Made by a program: the position numbers and the translations under genes. From Lachnospiraceae bacterium (GTDB lineage Bacteria > Bacillota > Clostridia > Lachnospirales > Lachnospiraceae), in NCBI GenBank assembly GCA_015057825.1, contig SVDN01000005.1:62001-126000 (forward strand): a DNA stretch of 64,000 nucleotides. Direction: 5' to 3'. The notes beneath the pieces are model-generated. The model worked only from the letters and a program-made list of their open reading frames with translations. It did no database searches and was not told the origin of the DNA. Numbering within the stretch: position 1 is the first letter of the stretch; every line of letters begins with the position of its first letter. Shown here in pieces: positions 1 to 8,044 of the stretch.

Positions 1-230
1 CCGTTAAAGGATGCCACTCTTCCCGTTATTTCAATATAATCTTTTGCTTCGAAATCTCTTATACCCGGAGAGTTTATCTCCCAAACCTTTACATCTATAT
101 TGCCCGTTTTGTCCTGTACCGAAACGTTATAATACTCTTTTCCGTTTTTGGTAAGTGCTGTATTTTTTTGTTTGCAAAGATATACCGAACTTACTCTTTG
201 TCCATCTTTTAAATCTTTTATAAATGTCAT
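1..230 (-). CDS. YhaM-like 3'-5' exoribonuclease, N-terminal part (truncated by window edge)
   Basis: Only the first 76 codons lie in the window; the gene runs off the left edge. The visible protein begins MTFIKDLKDGQRV and continues with a short OB-fold (about residues 5-76) carrying the pattern QDKTGNIDVKVW, which is typical of the nucleic-acid-binding N-terminus of YhaM/CbF1 exoribonucleases. The HD nuclease domain that should follow cannot be seen. The ATG at 230 is preceded by an AGAGGA ribosome binding site, which fixes the start. The gene is divergent from mutS2 with 106 bp between them. Another OB-fold protein is possible, but the spacing and sequence of this N-terminus fit YhaM well. 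Confidence 0.72.
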   Translation of the reverse strand, partial: MTFIKDLKDGQRVSSVYLCKQKNTALTKNGKEYYNVSVQDKTGNIDVKVWEINSPGIRDFEAKDYIEITGRVASFN

Positions 231-302
231 CAAAATCCTCTTTCCGGTTAAATCACAATTATTGCACAATGCCTCGTGCTCATAATATTGTAGCTCAAAA
301 GG

Positions 303-330
303 TTGAATATTTCAAATGATATAGTATCAT
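303..330 (+). promoter_or_regulatory. Possible sigma-A promoter of mutS2
   Basis: TTGAAT (303-308) and TATCAT (325-330) are 16 bp apart, directly before the mutS2 ATG at 337. Transcription would begin at or within a few bases of the start codon, so the message could be leaderless. No Shine-Dalgarno sequence lies in the 25 bp before the ATG, which agrees with this. Confidence 0.4.
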
Positions 331-336
331 TAGTAT

Positions 337-2694
337 ATGAACGAAAAAGTTTTAAAAACCTTGGAATACAATAAAATACTTACAATGCTTGCCGAACACG
401 CATCTTCCGACATGGGAAAAGCCCGCATCTTTGCTCTTTTGCCCCATACAGATATGGATTTGATTAATAAGGCGCAAACTAACACGAGCGATGCTTTAAG
501 TCGTATCTACAAGTCCGGCTCTCTTTCTTTTACGGGTCTTACGGACCCCAAAGAGGCAGTCAAAAGGCTTGACATCGGTTCTGTTCTCGGCATTCATGAT
601 TTGCTTTTGATAAGCCGACTCCTTAATATTTGTTCAAATGCAAAGTCCTATGACAACAAAGAGATAGAGGATTCCCTTTCTTCTCTTTTTGACGGACTTG
701 AGCCTCTGCCCGATTTAAACAAGGAAATTAAGCGATGCATCTTATCTGAAGATGAAATAAGCGATGATGCCAGCGTTAATCTTCGGGATATCCGCCGAAA
801 GATAAAGGTCACAAATGACCGTATTCATACTGAATTGAACCAAATGATATCTTCCCAGGTCGGCCGAGGCTATTTGCAAGATGCCATTATTACCATGCGA
901 AACGGCAGATATTGTGTTCCCGTAAAAAGCGAACATCGAAGCGACGTACCGGGCATGATTCATGATCAGTCTCAGAGCGGTTCCACCGTTTTTATAGAGC
1001 CAATGGCCGTTGTGAAACTAAACAATCAACTCCGTGAGTTGGCAAGCGACGAAGCCGATGAAATCCAAAAAATCTTAAGTCGCTTAAGCGAACTTGCTGC
1101 AGAACAAAGTCCGTTTCTTATTAACAACGCCGATCTTTTGACGGAGCTTGATTTTATTTTTGCCAAGGCTTCCTTTGCCAAATCGCTTAAAGCTTCACAG
1201 CCTGTTTTTAACAACGAAGGAATTATAGAAATCAAAAAAGGAAGACATCCTCTCATTGAAAGCAATCTTGTTGTGCCGATTGACATTCATCTCGGGGATG
1301 ATTTTTCCATGCTTATAGTTACGGGTCCCAATACAGGCGGAAAGACCGTTTCCATTAAGACCGTGGGACTTTTTTGCCTAATGGGACAAGCCGGTCTTCA
1401 TATACCTGCGGATGAAAACTCAAGGCTTTCCGTATTCAACGAGGTTTTTGCCGATATAGGTGATGAACAAAGTATCGAAATGAACTTGAGTACTTTCTCG
1501 TCTCACATGACCAATATCGTAAATATTTTGGGAAAGGCCGACGAAAACTCTCTTGTTCTTTTTGATGAGTTATGTTCGGGAACCGACCCGACGGAAGGTG
1601 CGGCTCTGGCTATTTCCATTCTTTCTTACTTAAAGGCAATCGGTGCAAAAGTAATGGCAACAACCCACTATTCCGAATTGAAGCTTTTTGCCTTGCAAAC
1701 AAATGATGTTGAAAACGCATGCTGCGAGTTCGACCTTGAAAGCCTACGCCCGACCTATCGCTTGCTTATAGGTGTTCCGGGAAAAAGTAACGCTTTCGCC
1801 ATTTCCAAAAAATTGGGGCTTTCGGATTATATAATCGAGGAAGCAAAGAAAAAGCTTGATTCGGATGATTTGGCATTCGAGGACCTTTTGAACGATTTGG
1901 AAAAAAGCCGTATTGCCCTTGAAAACGAAAAAGCGGAACTTGAAAAATACAAAGAAGAAGCCAAAGTTTTAAAAGAAAAACTTCATGCGCAAAACGAAAA
2001 TATTGACGAGCGAAAAGAAAAAATCATAAGAAAAGCCAGCGAAGAAGCAAGAGAAATTTTGGAGGAGGCAAAAGAGCTTGCGGATGAAACAATCAAAAAC
2101 ATCAACAAGTACGGCAAAGCTTCCAACAGCGCCGCAGCGGAAAAGGAACGCAGCCGCCTTCGCGAGCAGCTTAAGAAAACAAATTCCAATCTCGGTCTTA
2201 AAAAGGATAATAAAAAAGGCGGACACAAAACAAAGGATTTTCATCTTGGCGATTCCGTAAAAGTTTTAAGCATGAATCTTACGGGCACCGTCAATTCCCT
2301 TCCGGATGCAAAGGGATATCTTATGGTACAAATGGGAATTTTAAAATCAAAAGTTCACTACAGTGATCTTTTGATTATTGATGAACCAAGCATAAACGAT
2401 AAGAATCTTAATAAAACCGGCGCAGGAAAAATAAAAATGTCAAAATCCATGTCCGTTAAATCGGAAATCAATCTTCTGGGTATGACCGGTGACGAAGCGG
2501 TATCCGCTTTGGATAAATATTTAGACGATGCAATAATGGCCCATCTAAGCTCCGTACGAATCGTGCATGGAAAGGGAACCGGTGCTTTAAGGAACGCAGT
2601 TCACGCCTATTTAAAGAAACAAAAAAATCTAAGCTACCGCTTGGGAAATTTTGGTGAAGGAGATGCAGGCGTAACTATTGTGGAATTTAAATAA
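337..2694 (+). CDS. mutS2: Endonuclease MutS2 / ribosome collision factor
   Basis: 785 residues, the usual length for MutS2. The order is a MutS core without the mismatch-reading N-terminal domains, an ABC-type ATPase with Walker A GPNTGGKT (about 330-337) and Walker B LVLFDE (about 407-412), a long Glu/Lys-rich coiled coil (about 515-640), a KOW-like segment, and a C-terminal Smr domain (about 710-785) with the HGKGTG motif. Family members suppress homologous recombination and, in Bacillus, bind collided ribosomes. The N-terminus MNEKVLKTLEYNKI is canonical for the family, so the ATG at 337 is right even though it has no ribosome binding site. It stands alone on its side of a divergent intergenic region. 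Confidence 0.96.
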   Translation: MNEKVLKTLEYNKILTMLAEHASSDMGKARIFALLPHTDMDLINKAQTNTSDALSRIYKSGSLSFTGLTDPKEAVKRLDIGSVLGIHDLLLISRLLNICSNAKSYDNKEIEDSLSSLFDGLEPLPDLNKEIKRCILSEDEISDDASVNLRDIRRKIKVTNDRIHTELNQMISSQVGRGYLQDAIITMRNGRYCVPVKSEHRSDVPGMIHDQSQSGSTVFIEPMAVVKLNNQLRELASDEADEIQKILSRLSELAAEQSPFLINNADLLTELDFIFAKASFAKSLKASQPVFNNEGIIEIKKGRHPLIESNLVVPIDIHLGDDFSMLIVTGPNTGGKTVSIKTVGLFCLMGQAGLHIPADENSRLSVFNEVFADIGDEQSIEMNLSTFSSHMTNIVNILGKADENSLVLFDELCSGTDPTEGAALAISILSYLKAIGAKVMATTHYSELKLFALQTNDVENACCEFDLESLRPTYRLLIGVPGKSNAFAISKKLGLSDYIIEEAKKKLDSDDLAFEDLLNDLEKSRIALENEKAELEKYKEEAKVLKEKLHAQNENIDERKEKIIRKASEEAREILEEAKELADETIKNINKYGKASNSAAAEKERSRLREQLKKTNSNLGLKKDNKKGGHKTKDFHLGDSVKVLSMNLTGTVNSLPDAKGYLMVQMGILKSKVHYSDLLIIDEPSINDKNLNKTGAGKIKMSKSMSVKSEINLLGMTGDEAVSALDKYLDDAIMAHLSSVRIVHGKGTGALRNAVHAYLKKQKNLSYRLGNFGEGDAGVTIVEFK

Positions 2695-2770
2695 ATGTGT
2701 TAAAATTAATTTGATGTATTTTTACGGGTTGATGTAGGTTAAATGTAAACGAAAAAAGGGGACATAATTT

Positions 2771-3469
2771 ATGGCAAACAAACAGAGGGTATTGATTGTC
2801 GATGATGATGCCAGCATCTCAGAATTAATTTCAATCTATTTAACAAAAGAATGTTATGATACGAAGATTGTTCACGATGGTGAATCAGCTGTAGCCGAAT
2901 ATAAAAGCTATAGTCCTGATTTAATTTTGCTTGACTTAATGTTACCGGGAATCGACGGCTACGAAGTATGCAGAACCATCAGAAAAGAATCTATGGTGCC
3001 TATTATCATGTTATCGGCAAAAGTAGAAACTTTTGACAAGGTATTGGGTCTTGAACTCGGAGCGGATGATTATATAATCAAGCCTTTCGATGCCAAGGAG
3101 CTTATTGCTCGTGTCAAAGCGGTTTTGCGTCGTTCAAAACCGGCTGCTGAACCGACAGTGACCAAGAGCGACGACATCATTTCATATCCTGATTTAGTCA
3201 TAAATATCAAGAATTATTCCGTTACCTATAAAGGCGAACGCCTAGAGATGGCCCCTAAAGAACTTGAATTATTGAATTTCCTCGCTTCATCCCCTAATCA
3301 AGTTTTTACCCGTGAACAACTGCTTGATCAGATTTGGGGATACGAATATATCGGTGACACACGTACAGTTGATGTGCACATTAAGAGAATTCGCGAAAAG
3401 CTCGCTGATAGTGACTATTGGGCTTTGGCCACCGTATGGGGTATCGGTTATAAATTCGAAAAAAAATAA
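2771..3469 (+). CDS. OmpR/PhoB-family response regulator
   Basis: 232 residues: a receiver domain (about 5-118) followed by a winged-helix DNA-binding domain (about 135-230). The acidic pocket DDD (11-13), the phosphoacceptor D55 in LILLDLMLPG and K104 in YIIKPF are all present, so it should be phosphorylatable. The DNA-binding part has the OmpR signature ending TVWGIGYKFE. The start has a good GGGGA ribosome binding site. The partner histidine kinase follows after 21 bp on the same strand, so the two form one operon. The stimulus and target genes are not evident from the neighbours. Confidence 0.93.
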   Translation: MANKQRVLIVDDDASISELISIYLTKECYDTKIVHDGESAVAEYKSYSPDLILLDLMLPGIDGYEVCRTIRKESMVPIIMLSAKVETFDKVLGLELGADDYIIKPFDAKELIARVKAVLRRSKPAAEPTVTKSDDIISYPDLVINIKNYSVTYKGERLEMAPKELELLNFLASSPNQVFTREQLLDQIWGYEYIGDTRTVDVHIKRIREKLADSDYWALATVWGIGYKFEKK

Positions 3470-3490
3470 AACGAATTTATGAGGTAGCCT

Positions 3491-4531
3491 ATGAGGAACT
3501 CTTTACACGCTAAGTTTATGCTTTCTTACGTAACCACCGGTGTATTTTCTGTTATAGTCATTTTACTGGTTACACATTTTTTTGATGCCAAATATATTGT
3601 AGATCATAACGGGAGTTTGACTCTCTATGTTCTTTGTGTCTTTGTATTTCTCTATGTAGTTTCATTTTTTATTTTGTTTTTTATATTTCAGGTATTGTTA
3701 AAACCGATAGACAAGCTTTCGGATCACTCCAAAAGTGTTGCAAGCGGCGACTTTTCCGCATTGGACGAATATGATGCAAAAGCCGTAAGTTCTTCTTTCA
3801 GGAGTCTTTCGGACGCCATCAATTCCATGGGCATGGAGTTAAAAGAAAAAGAAGAAGATGAGCGTGCTTTTTTAAAGAATATTTCTCATGATTTCAGAAC
3901 GCCTCTTACATCCATAAAAGGCTATGTTGAAGCCATGGCAGACGGTACCATACCCGCAAGCGAACACGAGAAATACTTACGCATCGTTTTAAAAGAAACC
4001 AATATTTTGAACAATCTTGCCGCAAGCCTTATGGATTTTAACAAGTGGTCACGTTTTGACAACGAAATTGACTTAAAAGAATTTGATATTAACAGCATAA
4101 TTACGGGTGTTATCCATAACACAAAGGATTTGCATTCCAATATAAGTTTAAATATTCAAAGCGATTTTTGTGAAGAAGAATCCATTGTTTATGCTGACGA
4201 ACCGAAAATTATAAAAGTTCTTAACAGCCTTATTGAAAATGCAATACGCTTTTCACCGAATAATACGGAAATTACGATTTCTACAAGAAAAGACAAGGAT
4301 AAGCTCTATGTTTCCGTTGCCGATAAAGGTATGGGAATTTCCGAAGAGGAAAAGGATAAAATTTTCGATAAATTTTACAAAAGCGATAAATCCAGAGGTT
4401 TGGAGAAACAAGGTATCGGTCTCGGCCTTGCTATAGTTAAAGATATTATTATCGCTCACGGCGAAACAATAGAGGTTGAAAGCGCATTAAACGAAGGCTC
4501 CGTCTTCACTTTTTCGTTAAAACTTGTTTAG
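3491..4531 (+). CDS. Sensor histidine kinase lacking an extracytoplasmic sensor domain
   Basis: 346 residues. Two membrane helices (about 9-29 and 44-68) are joined by only about 14 residues outside the cell. A HAMP linker (about 68-120), a HisKA domain with the phosphorylated His133 in NISHDFRTPLTS, and a HATPase domain with NSLIENAIRFSP (N box), DKGMGI (G1) and GIGLGLAIVK (G2) follow. All catalytic motifs are intact. The tiny outer loop resembles intramembrane-sensing kinases, which often answer to membrane stress or to a partner membrane protein. It sits 21 bp after its response regulator and starts behind a GAGGTAG ribosome binding site. The stimulus is unknown. Confidence 0.92.
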   Translation: MRNSLHAKFMLSYVTTGVFSVIVILLVTHFFDAKYIVDHNGSLTLYVLCVFVFLYVVSFFILFFIFQVLLKPIDKLSDHSKSVASGDFSALDEYDAKAVSSSFRSLSDAINSMGMELKEKEEDERAFLKNISHDFRTPLTSIKGYVEAMADGTIPASEHEKYLRIVLKETNILNNLAASLMDFNKWSRFDNEIDLKEFDINSIITGVIHNTKDLHSNISLNIQSDFCEEESIVYADEPKIIKVLNSLIENAIRFSPNNTEITISTRKDKDKLYVSVADKGMGISEEEKDKIFDKFYKSDKSRGLEKQGIGLGLAIVKDIIIAHGETIEVESALNEGSVFTFSLKLV

Positions 4532-4616
4532 GTATGTTTTTTGATGGTTTTGTTGTATAATAGTTTTACTTGTTTTTTAAAACGACAAAATCAAAAGATA
4601 TTTAAAGAGGTTTTAA

Positions 4617-5108
4617 ATGTTTAACATAGTTTTACACGAGCCGGAGATTCCGGCCAACACGGGAAATATAGGAAGAACCTGCGTTGCAACGGGTACAAAG
4701 TTGCATCTTATTCGCCCCCTTGGTTTTAAGATTAACGAAAAAGCTCTCAAAAGAGCCGGTCTGGACTATTGGGACAAATTGGATGTAAGCATTTATGACT
4801 CTTACAACGATTTTCTTGAAAAAAATCCCGGTGCAAAAATTTATTACGCAACAACAAAAGCACCTAACAAATATACTGATGTAAGTTTTGAAGACGGTGC
4901 TTTTATTATGTTCGGCAAAGAAAGTGCGGGTATCCCCGAAGATATACTTTACGAAAACAAGGAAACGTGTATCCGCATTCCCATGAATGAGGAAATTCGC
5001 TCTCTTAACCTTTCCAACTCCGCTGCCATCGTTTTATACGAAGCTTTGAGGCAAACAGGTTTTAAGCATATGCAGTTAGACGGAAAACTTCGCACCCACG
5101 AGTGGTAA
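4617..5108 (+). CDS. trmL: tRNA (cytidine/uridine-34 2'-O)-methyltransferase TrmL
   Basis: 163 residues, the normal size for this small SPOUT-fold enzyme, which methylates the wobble ribose of certain leucine tRNAs using S-adenosylmethionine. The three SPOUT motifs are visible: EPEIPANTGNIGRTC near the start, MFGKESAGIP in the middle, and the C-terminal IPMNEEIRSLNLSNSAAI that forms the knotted cofactor pocket. The ATG is preceded by AAAGAGG. A TATAAT at 4556-4561 may belong to its own promoter, but I see no convincing -35 box. A glycosyltransferase follows 35 bp later and may be cotranscribed. Confidence 0.95.
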   Translation: MFNIVLHEPEIPANTGNIGRTCVATGTKLHLIRPLGFKINEKALKRAGLDYWDKLDVSIYDSYNDFLEKNPGAKIYYATTKAPNKYTDVSFEDGAFIMFGKESAGIPEDILYENKETCIRIPMNEEIRSLNLSNSAAIVLYEALRQTGFKHMQLDGKLRTHEW

Positions 5109-5143
5109 TTTTATGAAAGGACGCTTATTTTAAGCTTAAGAAT

Positions 5144-6088
5144 ATGTCAAAAATTTCAGTTATAGTTCCATTTTACAATGTAGAAAAAACAATCAGTTCA
5201 TGCTTAAGAAACCTGGCATGGCAGACTCACGAAGATATCGAAATCATTTTGATAAACAATGCTTCAACGGACCACTCTGCCGATATCGCCAAAGACTGCG
5301 CAAATACTTTCCCTGACAAGATGAGAGTAATTGATTTGGAAGAAAACAAAGGTGTCGGCGCCGCAAAAAATGCCGGTCTTAAAGAGGCAAGCGGTGATTA
5401 TATTGTTTTTGTTGATAATGATGGTGTTTTAGAAACCACAATGGTTGAAAAAATGTTTGATGTCGCAACAAAAGAAAACTGCGATATGGTCGAAGGCACT
5501 GCCTACATTCCGGGTATTAACATGTTGATGCTCCAAACTCCCCTTGATTGCGTAGGCAAATTGGATGCAGACAAAAAGGCCACACTTATTGCCAGAGGAG
5601 GACTGTTTACCACAAGACTTTTCAAAAAAGAGCTTTTTGAAGGCATAACTTTCAGAGAAAATGTTATTCACGAAGACAGCGAAAATCTCATAAAAGTTAT
5701 TTTAAAGGCAGACTCCGTCGGCGTTACAAACGATATTGTTTTTAAATACAACTCAGGTGCGGCTTACTCCAAGGCTTCCAACGACCCTCTTAACATTCAC
5801 AAGTCCTTGTCAGATGCCATGACGGTTATAAACGAAGAGTTTTTAAAAAGCGGAATCATCAAAGATGACAAAATCAAAGAAGCCATCATCTTCCAGCTTA
5901 TGCAGCACTATATTGATGCAATGTTTAATGTTCATAATTCAAACGGACGCTTTACATCAAAAACAATCAAATTCTATCAGGATGAGTTAAAACAGCTTAA
6001 GAAAAAACTCTCCCTGCCGGCTGTAGAAGACAACGAATTCGCAAAGCAGAAATTCTCAGCCAAAGACAAAGAGCTTTATTTAAAATAA
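5144..6088 (+). CDS. Family 2 glycosyltransferase
   Basis: 314 residues. The N-terminal GT-A fold begins SVIVPFYNVEKTISSCLRNL and contains the nucleotide-binding and acidic segments NASTDHSADIA, NKGVGAAKNAGL and FVDNDG (D90-N91-D92, a DXD-type metal site). The C-terminal third (about 210-314) is helical. These enzymes transfer a sugar from a nucleotide donor, usually onto a cell-surface polymer or lipid; the acceptor cannot be told here. The ribosome binding site is poor: the nearest AAAGG is 23 bp away, so coupling to trmL is possible. The gene ends in front of a strong bidirectional terminator. No other cell-envelope sugar genes lie beside it. Confidence 0.85.
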   Translation: MSKISVIVPFYNVEKTISSCLRNLAWQTHEDIEIILINNASTDHSADIAKDCANTFPDKMRVIDLEENKGVGAAKNAGLKEASGDYIVFVDNDGVLETTMVEKMFDVATKENCDMVEGTAYIPGINMLMLQTPLDCVGKLDADKKATLIARGGLFTTRLFKKELFEGITFRENVIHEDSENLIKVILKADSVGVTNDIVFKYNSGAAYSKASNDPLNIHKSLSDAMTVINEEFLKSGIIKDDKIKEAIIFQLMQHYIDAMFNVHNSNGRFTSKTIKFYQDELKQLKKKLSLPAVEDNEFAKQKFSAKDKELYLK

Positions 6089-6125
6089 TAAGTTGAAAAA
6101 ATAAATGTTTTAAAACTATATAGTA

Positions 6126-6157
6126 AAAAAGAAAGAAGCCTTGGCTTCTTTCTTTTT
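6126..6157. terminator. Bidirectional Rho-independent terminator
   Basis: A perfect 15-bp stem (6126-6140 with 6143-6157) has A-runs and T-runs at the two ends. It lies between the convergent glycosyltransferase and ABC exporter genes and can serve both. Confidence 0.9.
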
Positions 6158-6187
6158 GCATATATTAATATTTACAATTGTTTGTAA

Positions 6188-8032
6188 TTAAGCCGGCACT
6201 TCTTCAAACTGCGAATTGTAAAGTTCCGCATAGAATCCGCCTTTTGCAAGAAGTTCTTCGTGCGATCCCTGTTCAACCACATCGCCTTCCTTCATAACAA
6301 TAATAACATCGGCGTTCTTTATTGTTGAAAGACGATGGGCAATAACAAAGCTCGTTCTGCCTTTCATAAGGTTATCCATTGCAGATTGGATAAGATGCTC
6401 TGTTCTCGTATCTACACTGGATGTAGCTTCATCCAAAATCATTATAGGGTTGTTTGCAAGTATTGCTCTTGCAATTGTAATAAGCTGTTTCTGACCCTGC
6501 GAAATGTTTGAAGCTTCTTCATTGATTTCCATGTTATATCCACCCGGCAAAGTCTTGATAAAGTGGTGTACATGCGCAGCTTTTGCCGCTTCATAAACTT
6601 CCTCATCAGTAGCGCTGATGCGTCCGTAGCGGATATTTTCCATAATGGTACCCTTAAAGAGCCATGTATCCTGCAAAACCATACCAAAGGCCTCTCTGAG
6701 TTCTCCTCTGTTATAGTCTTTGACATTTCTTCCGTCAACCAAGATTTCTCCCGAATTAACATCATAAAATCTCATAAGCAGCTTGACTATTGTAGTCTTT
6801 CCCGCACCCGTCGGGCCTACAATGGCTATTTGCTTACCTGCTTCAACTTCCTGATTGAAGTCTTTGATAACAACTTTATCCGGAGTATATCCAAAGGAAA
6901 TATGTTTAAATTCAACATGTCCTTTGACATTTTCAATCGGAGCCGGATCTTTAACCGTCTGGTCTTCTTCCTCTTCATCAAGGAATTCAAATACACGCTC
7001 CGCTGCGGCAATCATAGACTGAAGCATTGTAATTACCTGTGCTATCTGCTGAAGCGGCTGGGTAAAGCTTTTTACATATTGTATAAAGGCCTGAATACCA
7101 CCGATTGTAACGGTTCCGCCCATAGCCAAAAATGCGCCGGCAACAACTACTCCTACATAACCAAGGTTACCTACAAACATCATTATAGGCATCATCATAC
7201 CGGACATAAATTGCGACTTCCAAGCACTGTCGAATAAAGTGTTGTTGGTTTTGTCAAAAACCGCATTTACATCTTTTTCTTTTCCGAATGCCTTTACAAC
7301 CGTATGTCCGCCGTATGTCTCCTCTACCTGACCGTTAATATGGCCCAAATATTCTTGTTGACGTTTGAAATATTTCTGGCTTTTCTTGATAATAATACCC
7401 AAAAGGAAAAGGCTTACGGGTACTATACAAATTGTAATCAAAGCCATGTAAACATTAATCGTAAACATCATTACGGCCACGCCGATCATTGTTGCAATTG
7501 ATGTAAACAACTGTGTAACGGACTGGTTTAATCCATTACCCAAAGTATCAATATCATTTGTGATTCTTGACAGAACTTCACCTACCGTACGCTTTTCAAA
7601 ATAGCTTACGGGCATACGGTTTATTTTTGCGGTTAAGTCTCTTCGTAAGTTGTAACATGTCTTTTGTGTAATGGTAGACATGATAAATCCCATAAAGAAC
7701 AATACCAAAGCACTTGCCGCATAAATAGCAAGTGTCATAAGAAGGATTGTTCCGATATATCCGAAATCAATTTCACCGGTTCCTTGGATTTTTGCCGTAA
7801 GTCCGTCAACCAATCCATCGGTTGCGTGAGACAATACCTTAGGTCCGTTAACGGAAAATACCGTTGCCACAATGGCAAAAATAAGCGCAAATATAAGGCC
7901 TACCTTGTATCCACCCAGATATTTTAACAGTTTTCCGACCGTTCCTTTAAAATCTTTTGCTTTTTCACCCGGAGCTCCTATCGGGCCTCTTCCGCCCATA
8001 GGTCCGTGTTGTCTTCTTGTGTTTTCAGCCAT
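6188..8032 (-). CDS. Heterodimeric ABC exporter, consensus-site subunit
   Basis: 614 residues. A short Gly/Pro-rich cytosolic tail (1-30) is followed by six transmembrane helices (about 40-345) and a nucleotide-binding domain with Walker A GPTGAGKTT (about 404), a changed signature motif NISQGQ (about 510), Walker B MILDEATSSVD with the catalytic Glu, and the switch His in IAHRLST. The partner gene lies 12 bp upstream. The pair resembles BmrCD/LmrCD-type multidrug or lipid-linked exporters. The ATG at 8032, behind AAGGAGGTG, is chosen over a GTG six bases upstream because it has the better spacing. The ribosome binding site overlaps the end of the partner gene. Confidence 0.92.
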   Translation of the reverse strand: MAENTRRQHGPMGGRGPIGAPGEKAKDFKGTVGKLLKYLGGYKVGLIFALIFAIVATVFSVNGPKVLSHATDGLVDGLTAKIQGTGEIDFGYIGTILLMTLAIYAASALVLFFMGFIMSTITQKTCYNLRRDLTAKINRMPVSYFEKRTVGEVLSRITNDIDTLGNGLNQSVTQLFTSIATMIGVAVMMFTINVYMALITICIVPVSLFLLGIIIKKSQKYFKRQQEYLGHINGQVEETYGGHTVVKAFGKEKDVNAVFDKTNNTLFDSAWKSQFMSGMMMPIMMFVGNLGYVGVVVAGAFLAMGGTVTIGGIQAFIQYVKSFTQPLQQIAQVITMLQSMIAAAERVFEFLDEEEEDQTVKDPAPIENVKGHVEFKHISFGYTPDKVVIKDFNQEVEAGKQIAIVGPTGAGKTTIVKLLMRFYDVNSGEILVDGRNVKDYNRGELREAFGMVLQDTWLFKGTIMENIRYGRISATDEEVYEAAKAAHVHHFIKTLPGGYNMEINEEASNISQGQKQLITIARAILANNPIMILDEATSSVDTRTEHLIQSAMDNLMKGRTSFVIAHRLSTIKNADVIIVMKEGDVVEQGSHEELLAKGGFYAELYNSQFEEVPA

Positions 8033-8044
8033 ATTCACACCTCC

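Noticed and set aside
6563..7237. 224-codon open frame on the plus strand opposite the ABC exporter gene
   Set aside because: Antisense shadow of a well-conserved transporter gene; no ribosome binding site and no sensible protein.
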